The notes beneath the pieces were generated by a model, which searched no databases, was not told the DNA's origin, and was given only the letters and a program-made list of their open reading frames with translations. A program made the position numbers and the translations under genes. From the NCBI RefSeq assembly GCF_000306235.2, contig NZ_AKWZ02000010.1, positions 868,001 to 932,000 on the forward strand: a stretch of DNA of 64,000 nt. The letters are read 5' to 3'. Source of the DNA: Leptospira fainei serovar Hurstbridge str. BUT 6. Its GTDB lineage: Bacteria > Spirochaetota > Leptospiria > Leptospirales > Leptospiraceae. This document shows positions 37,172-46,440 of this stretch, in pieces. The first letter of the stretch is position 1, and every line of letters starts with the position of its first letter.

Positions 37172-38107
37172 ATGATCCGCTTTTCTCTCTTTTATATTTT
37201 ATTGTTTGTCGTCTCATGCTTTTTTCTATGTCCCTTATCAGCCGAACGACATTCGCCAATCTGGCTTTATGTGCTGGAGGAAGATTTAGAAAGCAAAGAT
37301 TTGTCGTTTTGGAAGGAGCATTTGCGCCCCGATGTAACTATTTGTTTTACAGGTACCGTAATTCAAGGCGACGGAAAAATACGATATAGCAATCCCCCGA
37401 AGCAACTATTAACTTTAGGGCTTTCCAAAGGGGTTCGCTGGATCCCCCTAATTACATTCAAACCTAAAACCGGTGCGTCACTGCTCAAGATCGCAGCAAA
37501 GAAACATGAAATGCATGAAGCTTTACTCCGATTTCTTTCCGAACATCCGGCATACGCAGGAATCCATTTAGATGTGGAAGGATTACCCTCTTCCCTATCC
37601 GATGAGTTTAAGAATTTCCTAAAGGAACTCCGGCCTAGTTTACGAAAGAAAGGTAAGCTTCTGACTCTCGCTCTGTTTCCGCAAATTCATTTTCCGACCG
37701 ACCTTGCTGAGTTTCATCAAGGCGTTTTTCATGCGAACCTGGTCGATGAAGTCGTTCTTATGGCTTACGATTTTCATTCCCCTAGAACAAAACCGGGCCC
37801 CGTCACTCGATTGTCCTGGGCTAAAGAAAATACGGTTTTACTCAGAAAAACGTATGCCCCTAATCAAATTTGGCTTGGTCTTCCTCTCTACGGATATTCT
37901 TGGAAAAAAGGAAGATCAAAACCGAATATAATAACTCGAAAAACGGATTCAATTAGAATGGCAAAGTTAGGACAGAACGAGGACGGCATTTACATGATAG
38001 AGAACGAATTCGAAGTATCGAGTTTGATTTTAGATGAGACCGATTGGATTAAACTAAGTCGTGAAATCGGAATATTGGGAATTGCTTACTGGCGATTCGG
38101 ATTTTAG
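37172..38107 (+). CDS. Exported glycoside-hydrolase family 18-like protein
   Basis: The 311-residue protein has a signal peptide (FYILLFVVSCFFLCPLSAE) and a GH18-like TIM barrel. The catalytic strand reads YAGIHLDVEGL, keeping the last Asp and Glu of the DxxDxDxE motif but not the first two Asp. VDEVVLMAYDFH, IWLGLPLYGYSW and ILGIAYWRFGF are also typical. GH18 members of this type act on chitin or peptidoglycan or are inactive binders. Catalysis is plausible because the proton-donor Glu is present. It is alone on the plus strand, convergent with the next gene. Confidence 0.82.
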   Translation: MIRFSLFYILLFVVSCFFLCPLSAERHSPIWLYVLEEDLESKDLSFWKEHLRPDVTICFTGTVIQGDGKIRYSNPPKQLLTLGLSKGVRWIPLITFKPKTGASLLKIAAKKHEMHEALLRFLSEHPAYAGIHLDVEGLPSSLSDEFKNFLKELRPSLRKKGKLLTLALFPQIHFPTDLAEFHQGVFHANLVDEVVLMAYDFHSPRTKPGPVTRLSWAKENTVLLRKTYAPNQIWLGLPLYGYSWKKGRSKPNIITRKTDSIRMAKLGQNEDGIYMIENEFEVSSLILDETDWIKLSREIGILGIAYWRFGF

Positions 38108-38126
38108 CCCTGAATTACAATTACTC

Positions 38127-38870
38127 TCATCGAAAGTCGTAGACGATTCTCACAATATAACTTTTTCCTTTCTCATTATTGATATTGCTAGTTCCTTTAT
38201 ATTCCATAATTCGTCTACTTTCCATATCGTAAATCAAGTCTATCGGTTTGACAAAGACCGACAATATCGAGCTTTCGATTCTCATCCGTAAGAAGAGCGC
38301 CGGCTTTCCCATATATGGTTCGGATTTCGTTTTTTCCACGTAGAATCGGAACGTATCCAATTCGACCGGAACAAAAATTCTAAAGGCAATTCTCTTCCCT
38401 GCCAAGAGTTCGTTCCAATGATCATCCACAAAATAATCGAACCCTCCATCGAGAGCGGATAAATCTCCGCCATCCACAACTTTCTCTTTAATAGGATCTT
38501 CCTTTTTACGTCTTGCAAACAATCGAACCCGTGTTCCTGATTCAAGTTCTCCGCCTTCCAAATAGCCGTCTCTTAAATCCTGTAAATTAAAATCGGGTAA
38601 TGATCGATTTCTTAGGAATGAGATTCGCTTCGTAGCAAATATCTTACCTTCGGGATCTACATATCGGACAACGGAGCGCGTATGCTTCCCGTTCTCCCAA
38701 AACTCTTCATGCATATCCCTATACAATAATTTTCCGGTTTCCAACTCGTAGGCAGTTCCGGAAAAGCGCACGATTCGGGAAGGAGTCGAATCAGCAATTC
38801 CTTCCGATGCAAGACAAAGAAAGAAGCTCAATACGAGGAATAACTTATAAACCGAGCGAAAACAAGACAT
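38127..38870 (-). CDS. Hypothetical exported protein
   Basis: No family recognised. From the ATG at 38870 the protein has 247 residues with a signal peptide (LFLVLSFFLCLASEGIADS). An upstream in-frame start at 38951 would add 27 residues and spoil the signal. The mature part is beta-rich and soluble, with stretches such as FSGTAYELETGKLLYRDMHE and MGKPALFLRMRIESSI. It is probably periplasmic. It is divergent from the FecR lipoprotein gene. Confidence 0.75.
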   Translation of the reverse strand: MSCFRSVYKLFLVLSFFLCLASEGIADSTPSRIVRFSGTAYELETGKLLYRDMHEEFWENGKHTRSVVRYVDPEGKIFATKRISFLRNRSLPDFNLQDLRDGYLEGGELESGTRVRLFARRKKEDPIKEKVVDGGDLSALDGGFDYFVDDHWNELLAGKRIAFRIFVPVELDTFRFYVEKTKSEPYMGKPALFLRMRIESSILSVFVKPIDLIYDMESRRIMEYKGTSNINNEKGKSYIVRIVYDFR

Positions 38871-38994
38871 TTCATCTTTAGACGGCGGGAATCGATTTCG
38901 GCAATTTTTTATTGTTAAGTTCCGTTTTCTAAGAAAATCTAAAAAGAACACTCGAGCCAGTTGTTACTTATTACGTTATAAAGGTGCGCAAGAA

Positions 38995-40164
38995 ATGAAA
39001 ATTTGGAACTTTGCGGTTCGTCCCTTCTGGATTACTTTGCTACTAATCGGAATTCTATTATCTTGTTCTAAAATAAGGAATTGGATCTCCGGAAGAAACC
39101 CGAAGTCGGGCGCCGTAGTAGTATTCCATACAGGCCCTGTTCAAGCTTATCGAGAAGCCGAACAACTACCGTTGCAAACCGGCTCGGTTCTTCAACCTCT
39201 GGATGAGATCATAACAAATTCGGGATCGATTGATATTCAAACCGTAGAAGGACAGATCATTCGCGTTCGACCATTCAGCAAACTAAGATTGGACTCATTT
39301 CAAAGTAATGAATCTCGTGACGTGAACTTAGCGCTTCGTGCCGGCGGGGTCTTAATTCGGACCGGAAAATTAAGAAACAATGAAGGCTTTAGAATTTCCG
39401 CACCGACTGCAATCGCGGCGGTTCGCGGAACCGCATTTTCATTTGAAATCGGAGAGGGAGAACTCCCGAAAATCAAAGTATACGAGGGCCTAGTTGCAAT
39501 GACTCTAAAACTTCCGATGAGCCAGGAAATAACGGGAGAAGCGATCGCTCAAAAACCTTCGTTACAAAAATTCCAGCAATTCCTATCCGAAAACGAAGTC
39601 GTGATAGCGGAAAATGAAGAAGCTTCCGTAAAGCCGAAATTCGAAGATTTAGTCCAGCTCGTGTTGACACGTATCGAATCGAACAAAGGGAAAAACGAGA
39701 TTCTTGAAATCGATGAGAAAGAATATGTGAAATCTTATTCGAAAAATTCTATCGAAATTAGCCCTCAAGAAAAAGCGGAACTGGAAACCCTAGTAAGCGT
39801 GGACCAGGAATTCATCGATCAAACTCTTAATTCCGAAAATAAAAACGAATCAATATCGTTGACGGATTCGATTCGCAAAGACCATGAGAAAAAGCTAAAT
39901 TCCGCCTTTTCCAAAATTGAATCCGAAGCAGCTTCGAAAAATCTGGAATCGGAAATGGAAATTCATAATTTTTATAACGTCCTCGAAAGGGTCCATAAAA
40001 CGGATAAAACTCAATTGAACGGGGCAATTGTTACCCAAATCGGAGATACTCTTATCCTTCACTCTCCGCAAGGGGTTTTTCGATTGGATAAAAAGGATAT
40101 AGATTTTGTGGAATATAAAAACTTTCAAATTAGCACCAAGAAGAAAGTTCAGAATCCCAGATAG
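38995..40164 (+). CDS. FecR-domain lipoprotein
   Basis: The 389-residue protein has a lipoprotein signal ([16 protein letters not shown], lipobox LSC). A FecR-type beta domain at about residues 60-165 follows, recognised by [25 protein letters not shown] and [20 protein letters not shown]. The remaining 220 residues are Glu/Lys-rich and mostly helical. FecR domains normally pair with a sigma factor and a TonB receptor, but neither is present. In Leptospira, similar FecR-containing lipoproteins are abundant membrane components; that comparison is from memory. A strong terminator follows. Confidence 0.85.
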   Translation: MKIWNFAVRPFWITLLLIGILLSCSKIRNWISGRNPKSGAVVVFHTGPVQAYREAEQLPLQTGSVLQPLDEIITNSGSIDIQTVEGQIIRVRPFSKLRLDSFQSNESRDVNLALRAGGVLIRTGKLRNNEGFRISAPTAIAAVRGTAFSFEIGEGELPKIKVYEGLVAMTLKLPMSQEITGEAIAQKPSLQKFQQFLSENEVVIAENEEASVKPKFEDLVQLVLTRIESNKGKNEILEIDEKEYVKSYSKNSIEISPQEKAELETLVSVDQEFIDQTLNSENKNESISLTDSIRKDHEKKLNSAFSKIESEAASKNLESEMEIHNFYNVLERVHKTDKTQLNGAIVTQIGDTLILHSPQGVFRLDKKDIDFVEYKNFQISTKKKVQNPR

Positions 40165-40177
40165 CAAATCTATCCTG

Positions 40178-40210
40178 ATCGGTTTGTTGTGCGGAACAAG
40201 CCGATTTTTT
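40178..40210 (+). terminator. Intrinsic terminator after the FecR lipoprotein gene
   Basis: ATCGGTTTGTT pairs with AACAAGCCGAT (one G-U pair) around a GTGCGG loop and is followed by TTTTTT. It is a classical rho-independent terminator. Confidence 0.88.
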
Positions 40211-40255
40211 CCTTCCCTTTCCTACCGCCTCTCGGAAATCCTTTCCTCAAACCCT

Positions 40256-41419
40256 ATGCAAAAGAAAATACTCCTTCTCGGTTCCGGCGAATTGGGAAAA
40301 GAATTCGTCATCGCAGCCCAAAGACTCGGGCAATACGTAATCGCAGTGGATAGCTATGATGGAGCTCCAGCCATGCAAGTCGCCCATGAAAGGGAAATCG
40401 TCGATATGCTGGACGGATCGGCGCTGGATCGCATCGTCGCAAAACACAAACCCGATCTCATCGTTCCGGAAATCGAAGCGATTCGGACTGAGCGTTTGTA
40501 CGAATATGAATCGAAAGGATATCACGTCGTACCGAGCGCTAAAGCGGCGAATTTTACGATGAATCGAAAATCCATTCGCGATTTGGCGGCAAAATCCCTC
40601 AATTTAAGAACAGCGAAATACTCGTACGCAACTAGTCTAGATGAGCTGAAGCAAGCAGTGCAGAATCTTGGAATTCCTTGCGTAGTCAAACCTCTCATGT
40701 CCTCTTCCGGAAAAGGACAATCCGTTATACACTCCGTCCAAGAAATAGAAAATGCCTGGACGGCGTCTCAAACGAAAGGTAGGGCAGGAGCATCTGAAAT
40801 CATTGTGGAGGAATTTATTCCTTTCGAATCGGAAATAACATTGTTAACGGTAACTCAAAAATCCGGAAAAACTCTATTTTGTCCTCCAATCGGCCATCGA
40901 CAAGAAAGGGGTGATTACCAAGAAAGTTGGCAACCCGCAGAAATCTCATATTCGCAATTGAAAGCAGCGCAAGAAATGGCCGACAAAGTCACGAGAGAAT
41001 TGGGCGGCTTCGGGATTTGGGGTGTGGAATTTTTTCTGACAAGGAGTGAAGTCTATTTTTCAGAACTTTCTCCGCGTCCTCATGATACAGGAATGGTAAC
41101 TCTTGCGGGAACACAAACCTTTAACGAATTCGAATTGCATTTAAGAGCTATTCTCGGTTTACCGATTCCCGAGATCGCTTTAGTTCGGAAAGGAGCAAGC
41201 GCAGTAATTCTTTCCGAAACGGATGGTAGCGTTCCTATAGTTAAAGGATTGGATATAGCCTCCGAAATGCCCGACTCTGATTTTAGAATCTTCGGCAAAC
41301 CGTTAACAAGAAAATACAGGAGAATGGGAGTGGCTTTGGCTTATTCGGGCAAAGAAGAATCCATATCTTCGTTGAGGAAAAGGGCGATCTTAATCGCTTC
41401 CAAGATAAAAGTGGAATAG
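40256..41419 (+). CDS. purT: Formate-dependent phosphoribosylglycinamide formyltransferase
   Basis: The ATG at 40256 gives 387 residues. The protein is an ATP-grasp enzyme of the PurT/PurK group. It shows [77 protein letters not shown] and [20 protein letters not shown]. PurT uses formate and ATP to formylate GAR, the third step of purine synthesis, in the cytoplasm. It converges with the GpsA-PlsB gene; the two stops are one base apart. Confidence 0.94.
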   Translation: MQKKILLLGSGELGKEFVIAAQRLGQYVIAVDSYDGAPAMQVAHEREIVDMLDGSALDRIVAKHKPDLIVPEIEAIRTERLYEYESKGYHVVPSAKAANFTMNRKSIRDLAAKSLNLRTAKYSYATSLDELKQAVQNLGIPCVVKPLMSSSGKGQSVIHSVQEIENAWTASQTKGRAGASEIIVEEFIPFESEITLLTVTQKSGKTLFCPPIGHRQERGDYQESWQPAEISYSQLKAAQEMADKVTRELGGFGIWGVEFFLTRSEVYFSELSPRPHDTGMVTLAGTQTFNEFELHLRAILGLPIPEIALVRKGASAVILSETDGSVPIVKGLDIASEMPDSDFRIFGKPLTRKYRRMGVALAYSGKEESISSLRKRAILIASKIKVE

Positions 41420-41420
41420 A

Positions 41421-43841
41421 TTAAGTAGGATCGGGAACCATATTCCCGTAATATTCCAAGAGTTCCCGATCCTTCGCTACGACGATATCCCGTTCAACGC
41501 GTATAAAACCTCTTCCTTTCAAGACTTTAATTCCACGATTTAGAATTTCATCCGCTTCCTTAGTAAGATAGTTTCCTTTACGGGATAGAATCGTCTCGGA
41601 AATGAGCGATCTTAAATCATTCAGACCGATCTCTCCGCCCTCTTCCATAATTAATTTAGCGACGAGTTGATTCGGTAGAATCCGATGATGCGCCTGCCAT
41701 GAGCGAGTTATTTCCAGCGATATGGATAAAGTCGGATCGTCTTCGTGAATATATCTCGAAACGGGAATCGGTTCACATAGATCCATAAACACTTCCGTTC
41801 TCTTGAACAAAAAATCCTTAAACGAAAGATGCTCCTCTTTTCCGGTAAATTCGATATCTTCCGGAACATTCTCATAGGACAATACGATTGGAACCACTAG
41901 CACTTCGCTACCGGTATGCTTAAATGCTTCCACCGAAGTGGAAAGAATTCCGGTCTTTATCGGAATGATTCCGCCTGTCCGAGAACGAGTTCCTTCGGGA
42001 TAGACCAATGTTGGAATTCCAGCTTCCAGCATCATCGTAGAATATTGGGTCAAACAATCCAAATATAGAAGGTTCCGATTTCTCTTCCTATCTACCATGT
42101 AAGCGCCAAGAGCCTTTAGCACTCTCGCTAACCCGGGCGTTCCCATAACTTTTTTGTCCGCCGCGTATCTTGGAACAGGTAACCCTAACCATCGAAGTCC
42201 GAATGCAACTTCAATGGAATCTAAATGAGACCTATGAGTCGGCGTATAGAGAATATCATATCGGGAGGCAAGAGATTTAACCTCCTTCACACACCCGCCG
42301 ATCTTAGGAAGACCTCCTCCCGGTTTAAAGCCTCCGATTGCAAAGCGCGCGGGAGCCACCAAATGTATTAACGACTCCCGCAAAAATGGGCGATAGTCAT
42401 CCGCAATTTCAGAAACGTAAAATTCGACGATCCTTTCTAAATCTCTAGCGCCTCTCGTTTCGTAGGCTCTATTGGTCTCTTTCCAAAGTTGGATTTCTTT
42501 CGGAAGTTGCGCAAAATCGGTACCCGATTTATTTTCAATAGCCTCTTCGTATCTCTTTTCTAAAGCCTTAATTTGTAGGCCCGATTGCTTCAAAATACGA
42601 TCGGCCATTCCTGGTTGCGAGTTTATATGTCTGAGAACTCTTCGTCTCAGAGCATATTGAAACTCCTGCCCCGAAGCTAAAGATAAACCGGAGCGCTTGC
42701 CGGCAAATTTTGAGATCGTTCGGATCTCGTCGCTAGCGGATTTTGATACAAATCGAATGATCTGTGTCGGCGAAACTTTTCTAGTTAAAATTTCGAATAG
42801 CGTAGTGAATAGGGGAAGCGAAACGTTTTTTTCGTGAGCTAAATCCAAAATCGTCGATAGCGAATATGCTCCTTCTACATGAGATTCGCTTTGAATCACC
42901 TCTTTTTGAATGAATTCCTTTGGATTAAAAAAGAGCTCCAGCCGCTCCAATAGATTCGGCTCATCTTCCCCGGATATCAGTTTACGTACAAATCTTTGGC
43001 CGTACGCTCGGTTTCTGCTCGAACGAGACGTTGAAGTCGTGATCAGATCTGCAAGTCCGAACTCCATAGCGGATTTCGTAGGAAGTTCCAAAGCCTTCAG
43101 TAAATCTAAAATTTCCGAAAATCCGAGACGGATTAATTCGCCTTCAAAATTGCTCCCACATTCGGGAATTCCGCTGGCAATACCGCAAGCGATAGCTATA
43201 GGATTTTTTAAAACGCCTATAATTTCAATCGCGCGTATATCATCGTAAGTCTTCGTATGATTATGCGAACCGGAGAATAATTCTTCCACGACAAAAGAAG
43301 CTCTTTTTCCGGTCGAAGCGACGGAAAAAAAACTATGTTGATCCTTGCTCATTTCGGAAAGAAGATTGGGCCCCGCTATAGACGCGTATTCGAGATTGGA
43401 AATGTTCAATCTATCTTTCGTATAAAGTAAATAATCGGAAAATGTAATACTTCCGGTTTTCCGTCGAGTTGAACTTGAAACGATTCCTTTCGTAAATGAA
43501 AGAATTAGATGATTTTCATTTGGAGAAAGGGAAGCGCAAATACGGTCGATTATGTTTTCTTTTAATCTAGACGGGACAGCGGAAACGATAACCCAAGATT
43601 CGGTTGATAGAAAATCGGTATCATAAACCACGGTCACATTATGCGGGAGAGATACATTATCATCCAGAAGTTCCGCCGATCTATCCTTCTGTATTCGTTC
43701 GGCTTTTTTACGATCCCCATACCACAAAAATACCCGATCGGCCTTTGCAGAAACGACGGTAGACAGAAAAACCCCCATCGGCCCTCCTCCAAACACAGCC
43801 ACATTTGGATAAAGGATTTCGGAATTTTCTATCTCGCTCAT
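41421..43841 (-). CDS. Fused glycerol-3-phosphate dehydrogenase and glycerol-3-phosphate acyltransferase (PlsB-like)
   Basis: The ATG at 43841 (GGAAAG 6 bases before) gives 806 residues. The N-terminal 350 or so follow the GpsA pattern: Rossmann VAVFGGGPMG, SIAGPNLLSEM, EIIGVLKNPIAIACGIASG with the catalytic Lys, and GLADLITTSTSRSSRNRAYG. The C-terminal 300 or so are PlsB-like: THRSHLDSIEVAF with the HxxxxD motif, GAYMVDRKRNR, YPEGTRSRTGGIIPIKTG and VLVVPIVLSYENVPE. Together the domains could convert dihydroxyacetone phosphate to glycerol 3-phosphate and acylate it to lysophosphatidate, the entry to phospholipid synthesis. A helical linker of about 120 residues joins them. It is probably membrane-associated through the PlsB part. 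Confidence 0.88.
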   Translation of the reverse strand: MSEIENSEILYPNVAVFGGGPMGVFLSTVVSAKADRVFLWYGDRKKAERIQKDRSAELLDDNVSLPHNVTVVYDTDFLSTESWVIVSAVPSRLKENIIDRICASLSPNENHLILSFTKGIVSSSTRRKTGSITFSDYLLYTKDRLNISNLEYASIAGPNLLSEMSKDQHSFFSVASTGKRASFVVEELFSGSHNHTKTYDDIRAIEIIGVLKNPIAIACGIASGIPECGSNFEGELIRLGFSEILDLLKALELPTKSAMEFGLADLITTSTSRSSRNRAYGQRFVRKLISGEDEPNLLERLELFFNPKEFIQKEVIQSESHVEGAYSLSTILDLAHEKNVSLPLFTTLFEILTRKVSPTQIIRFVSKSASDEIRTISKFAGKRSGLSLASGQEFQYALRRRVLRHINSQPGMADRILKQSGLQIKALEKRYEEAIENKSGTDFAQLPKEIQLWKETNRAYETRGARDLERIVEFYVSEIADDYRPFLRESLIHLVAPARFAIGGFKPGGGLPKIGGCVKEVKSLASRYDILYTPTHRSHLDSIEVAFGLRWLGLPVPRYAADKKVMGTPGLARVLKALGAYMVDRKRNRNLLYLDCLTQYSTMMLEAGIPTLVYPEGTRSRTGGIIPIKTGILSTSVEAFKHTGSEVLVVPIVLSYENVPEDIEFTGKEEHLSFKDFLFKRTEVFMDLCEPIPVSRYIHEDDPTLSISLEITRSWQAHHRILPNQLVAKLIMEEGGEIGLNDLRSLISETILSRKGNYLTKEADEILNRGIKVLKGRGFIRVERDIVVAKDRELLEYYGNMVPDPT

Positions 43842-44021
43842 CGGTTCTTTCCGTAACAAAATTCTAACTTCCGGGATAGTTTCATTTAAGATTCGGAGAA
43901 GAAAACCAATAAATCAATTTTGAGTTTTCAGGTTGCCTTCCCGCGATTAGACCCAAGTTTTGTTCGAGAGCCATACTTTGAATGGGAAGTTTCCTTCTTA
44001 TCATTTTCCGCTCCCTACTTC

Positions 44022-44807
44022 ATGAAAATTCCTTTTCGAATATTTTCGATTTTATTGAGTTTCGTTTTCTGTTTCAATTGTGCGACATACTGGTCACAAA
44101 GAAAGAATGATCTTCAAGACGTATTTACGGCCGGAATTGAGAACCCCGGTTATGGTCTCGGAGTTAGAATCGGCCCGTTAGCCGCAGGATTCGTTTTTCA
44201 AGGCGGGGAAACGGAGCCTGGAAAGAAGAATTTAGGGGCTGGATACGGAATCCGAGGAGGCAGCATTGGATCCTATCGCTCACAACAACTCATCTTCGGA
44301 ATCTTAGGAAGCGATAAATTTCATGCACTTCCTAAAGGAGTTAAAGCCGCTGCTCCAGTTCCGAAAGCTCCCGATGTGGAAGTCCAACCCACCGAGGATA
44401 GTAGCGCGAATCCCGTATTACTATTTCCGGAACTCCCGGAAGAGGAAAATGATAATACTGAGAACTCGGAAATAGACAATCTTGATGAAAGACAAAAAGC
44501 GAAAAGCTTCGACATACGATATCTAAAGTTCTATAATATTCCCGTCGAAGAAAGGCGAAAACAAAAGAAAGAGGCCTTCTTTCGAAAGTATATTGAAAAT
44601 CTAGACCCGAATAAAAAGAACGAAGCACTTCAAAACTTTTTAATGGAAAACCCTCTTAATAAGGACGATTATCCGAAGGCATTTCTATTTCAATTAGAAC
44701 TCTATATAGGGGCTCGCTATGGAATTCGTATCGGATTTAACTTGGCGGAGTTGCTGGATTTTCTAATCGGCTTTACGGGTTTAGATATATTAGAAGACGA
44801 TATTTGA
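44022..44807 (+). CDS. Hypothetical lipoprotein
   Basis: No family recognised. From the ATG at 44022 the protein has 261 residues and a lipoprotein signal (IFSILLSFVFCFNCAT). A region rich in Gly follows (GLGVRIGPLAAGFVFQGGE and GAGYGIRGGSIGSYRSQQL), with a Glu/Asp-rich centre and a C-terminal hydrophobic stretch (IRIGFNLAELLDFLIGFTGL). Gly-rich short beta segments are seen in spirochaete outer-membrane lipoproteins. An in-frame start 34 codons earlier is unlikely because it would bury the signal peptide. A bidirectional hairpin follows. Confidence 0.72.
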   Translation: MKIPFRIFSILLSFVFCFNCATYWSQRKNDLQDVFTAGIENPGYGLGVRIGPLAAGFVFQGGETEPGKKNLGAGYGIRGGSIGSYRSQQLIFGILGSDKFHALPKGVKAAAPVPKAPDVEVQPTEDSSANPVLLFPELPEEENDNTENSEIDNLDERQKAKSFDIRYLKFYNIPVEERRKQKKEAFFRKYIENLDPNKKNEALQNFLMENPLNKDDYPKAFLFQLELYIGARYGIRIGFNLAELLDFLIGFTGLDILEDDI

Positions 44808-44813
44808 TAAAAG

Positions 44814-44838
44814 AAGGCCGCAAAGTTTAGCGGCCTTT
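44814..44838. terminator. Bidirectional hairpin terminator
   Basis: AAGGCCGC pairs with GCGGCCTT around an 8-base loop, just after the lipoprotein gene and before the end of the convergent small lipoprotein gene. T-rich sequence flanks it on both strands. Confidence 0.75.
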
Positions 44839-44865
44839 CGTAAAATAGAACGTATAAAATGCGAA

Positions 44866-45231
44866 TTAAAGTTTATATTCGTATTTTTTAATAACGCCTT
44901 TCTTATCGACGACAACTCTAATGAACTTGGTATCATCGTTGATTCTAGAAGGTTTTTCGGCTAAAGTCTTGTAAGAATTCTTTTGATAAGTAGTCGATTC
45001 TAGATACCATTCTAGCAAGGATCCGTCTTGAGTATTTTCCTCGACAGTCGGCGTACCCAATAATGCTTCGGCCTTCAACCTTTTATCGCCTTCTTTAATC
45101 ATGCTAGCTTCTACTGTGCGAAGATCCGAATTAGGTTGATAAGCCGGTTCGCTTTTTTTCGCCTCGGAAGAGCAATCTCCAAGAAAGAGAATTGTTGAAA
45201 CAAACAAGATCATGGAAAGAATTTTTTTCAT
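44866..45231 (-). CDS. Small lipoprotein, SmpA/BamE-like
   Basis: The 121-residue protein has a lipoprotein signal (LSMILFVSTILFLGDCSS, lipobox GDC). A compact domain follows with EGDKRLKAEALLGTPTVEEN, a tryptophan in LEWYLES and FIRVVVDKKGVIKKYEYKL at the end. The GxPxxxE turn and the last two strands resemble the SmpA/OmlA (BamE) fold, which in proteobacteria supports the Bam outer-membrane assembly complex. The match is weak, so the role is a suggestion. It is a single gene on the minus strand. Confidence 0.6.
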   Translation of the reverse strand: MKKILSMILFVSTILFLGDCSSEAKKSEPAYQPNSDLRTVEASMIKEGDKRLKAEALLGTPTVEENTQDGSLLEWYLESTTYQKNSYKTLAEKPSRINDDTKFIRVVVDKKGVIKKYEYKL

Positions 45232-45302
45232 TCTTCACTCCTTTATGCCTTTTCCAAGGCGGTCTTTAAAGCGTATCAATTCTTACCGAGTAAAGGGATT
45301 TG

Positions 45303-45752
45303 TCACGCGGAATTTCCCAGCTTATTCGTGAGTAATATCAGAAACTCATCTAGCTCTCGCTTTAATTTAGTCACTTTTTCCTGAGTGAGCCCGGATTCTG
45401 CAAAAAGTCTTTCGGGAATGCAAGCGGCTTTTTTTCGAAGATTTCGCCCTTTCACGGTCAATTTTACGACAAGTGATCGCTCGTCTTCGCTCGAACGTTC
45501 CCTTGTCAATAGACCTTGCGTTTCCATTTTTTTTAGCAATGGAGTTAACGTACCGGAATCTAAAAATAATTTATCTCCGATTTCTTTTAGCGGTATTCCA
45601 TCCTCTTCCCACAATACCAAAAGTACTATATATTGCGGATACGTTAGATCGAATTCCTCCAAGATAGGACGGTACAAGGCCGTCACCACCCTAGAGGATG
45701 CATAGAGCGGAAAACATATTTGCCGATCTAGACTTAACGAATTCTCTCTCAC
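45303..45752 (-). CDS. ohrR: OhrR-type MarR family peroxide-sensing repressor
   Basis: A GTG at 45752 gives 149 residues. The N-terminus reads LDRQICFPLYASSRVVTALY, which places the redox-sensing Cys at about residue 13 as in OhrR. The winged helix-turn-helix follows: DLTYPQYIVLLVLWEEDGIP, then LFLDSGTLTPLLKKMETQG and RSSEDERSLVVKLT. OhrR releases DNA when its Cys is oxidised by organic hydroperoxides. It overlaps the glutathione peroxidase gene by 4 bases (GTGA). It probably represses the shared promoter, where palindromes are found. Confidence 0.9.
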   Translation of the reverse strand: MRENSLSLDRQICFPLYASSRVVTALYRPILEEFDLTYPQYIVLLVLWEEDGIPLKEIGDKLFLDSGTLTPLLKKMETQGLLTRERSSEDERSLVVKLTVKGRNLRKKAACIPERLFAESGLTQEKVTKLKRELDEFLILLTNKLGNSA

Positions 45753-46234
45753 TTTTTAAGGAGTTCCTTCACTTTCTCGTCGATTTTTTCCGGCGGTGTA
45801 GTCGGAGAAAAACGCTTAATTACATTGCCTTGTTTATCTACGAGAAACTTAGTAAAATTCCATTTGATGGATTTTCCTAAAAGCCCCGGAGCTTCTTTCT
45901 TCAGATATTTAAAAACAGGATGCGCTCCATCGCCGTTTACTTCTATTTTTTTGAAAAGAGGAAATTGCACTCCGAAATTAACCTGACAGAAATTTTGAAT
46001 TTCAACGTCGCTTCCAGGTTCTTGATGCCCGAATTGATCGCAAGGAAAACCTAAAATTTCCAATCCTTCAGATTTATACTTATCGTACATTTCCTGAAGA
46101 CCTTTATACTGCGGGGTAAAGGCGCATTCACTCGCCGTGTTAACGATAAGAAGCACCTTTCCTTTGTAATCTTCCAATTTCTTTTCTTTTCCGCTATTCA
46201 GAGTAGCGGTTAATTCGTATAGATTCTGCGCCAT
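45749..46234 (-). CDS. Glutathione peroxidase (thioredoxin-fold)
   Basis: The 161-residue protein matches bacterial glutathione peroxidase. It has VLLIVNTASECAFTPQYKGL with the peroxidatic Cys, LGFPCDQFGHQEPG with the Gln partner, and IKWNFTKFLVDKQGNVIKRF with the Trp/Asn partners. It detoxifies hydroperoxides in the cytoplasm. The gene is first in a gpx-ohrR operon. The spacing to ohrR (4-bp overlap) and the palindromic promoter fit induction by organic peroxide. Confidence 0.94.
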   Translation of the reverse strand: MAQNLYELTATLNSGKEKKLEDYKGKVLLIVNTASECAFTPQYKGLQEMYDKYKSEGLEILGFPCDQFGHQEPGSDVEIQNFCQVNFGVQFPLFKKIEVNGDGAHPVFKYLKKEAPGLLGKSIKWNFTKFLVDKQGNVIKRFSPTTPPEKIDEKVKELLKK

Positions 46235-46264
46235 TGTGCAATTTCTCCAGATTTATATATTTAG

Positions 46265-46308
46265 ATTGTATACAATTAAATTTTTTGCAATCTATTTTTT
46301 CTTGCAAG
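46265..46308 (-). promoter_or_regulatory. Palindromic operator and promoter region of the gpx-ohrR operon
   Basis: ATTGTATACAAT at 46265-46276 is a perfect 12-bp palindrome containing a TACAAT -10-like box. TTGCAA occurs at 46285-46290 and CTTGCAAG at 46301-46308. The spacing from TTGCAA to TACAAT (14 bases) is shorter than usual, so the -35 is uncertain. TACAAT-type palindromes resemble known OhrR sites. Confidence 0.6.
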
Positions 46309-46440
46309 AGGAACTTTTAATAATTCTATTATTAAAAATGAATTGTTGGACTGAAGTTCAAAAACCGAATTCGAACAAAATTTATCTATCTTTTCGTCGC
46401 TCGGTGTGAATAAACGCGTAGATATTCAATTTAGGGAAAA

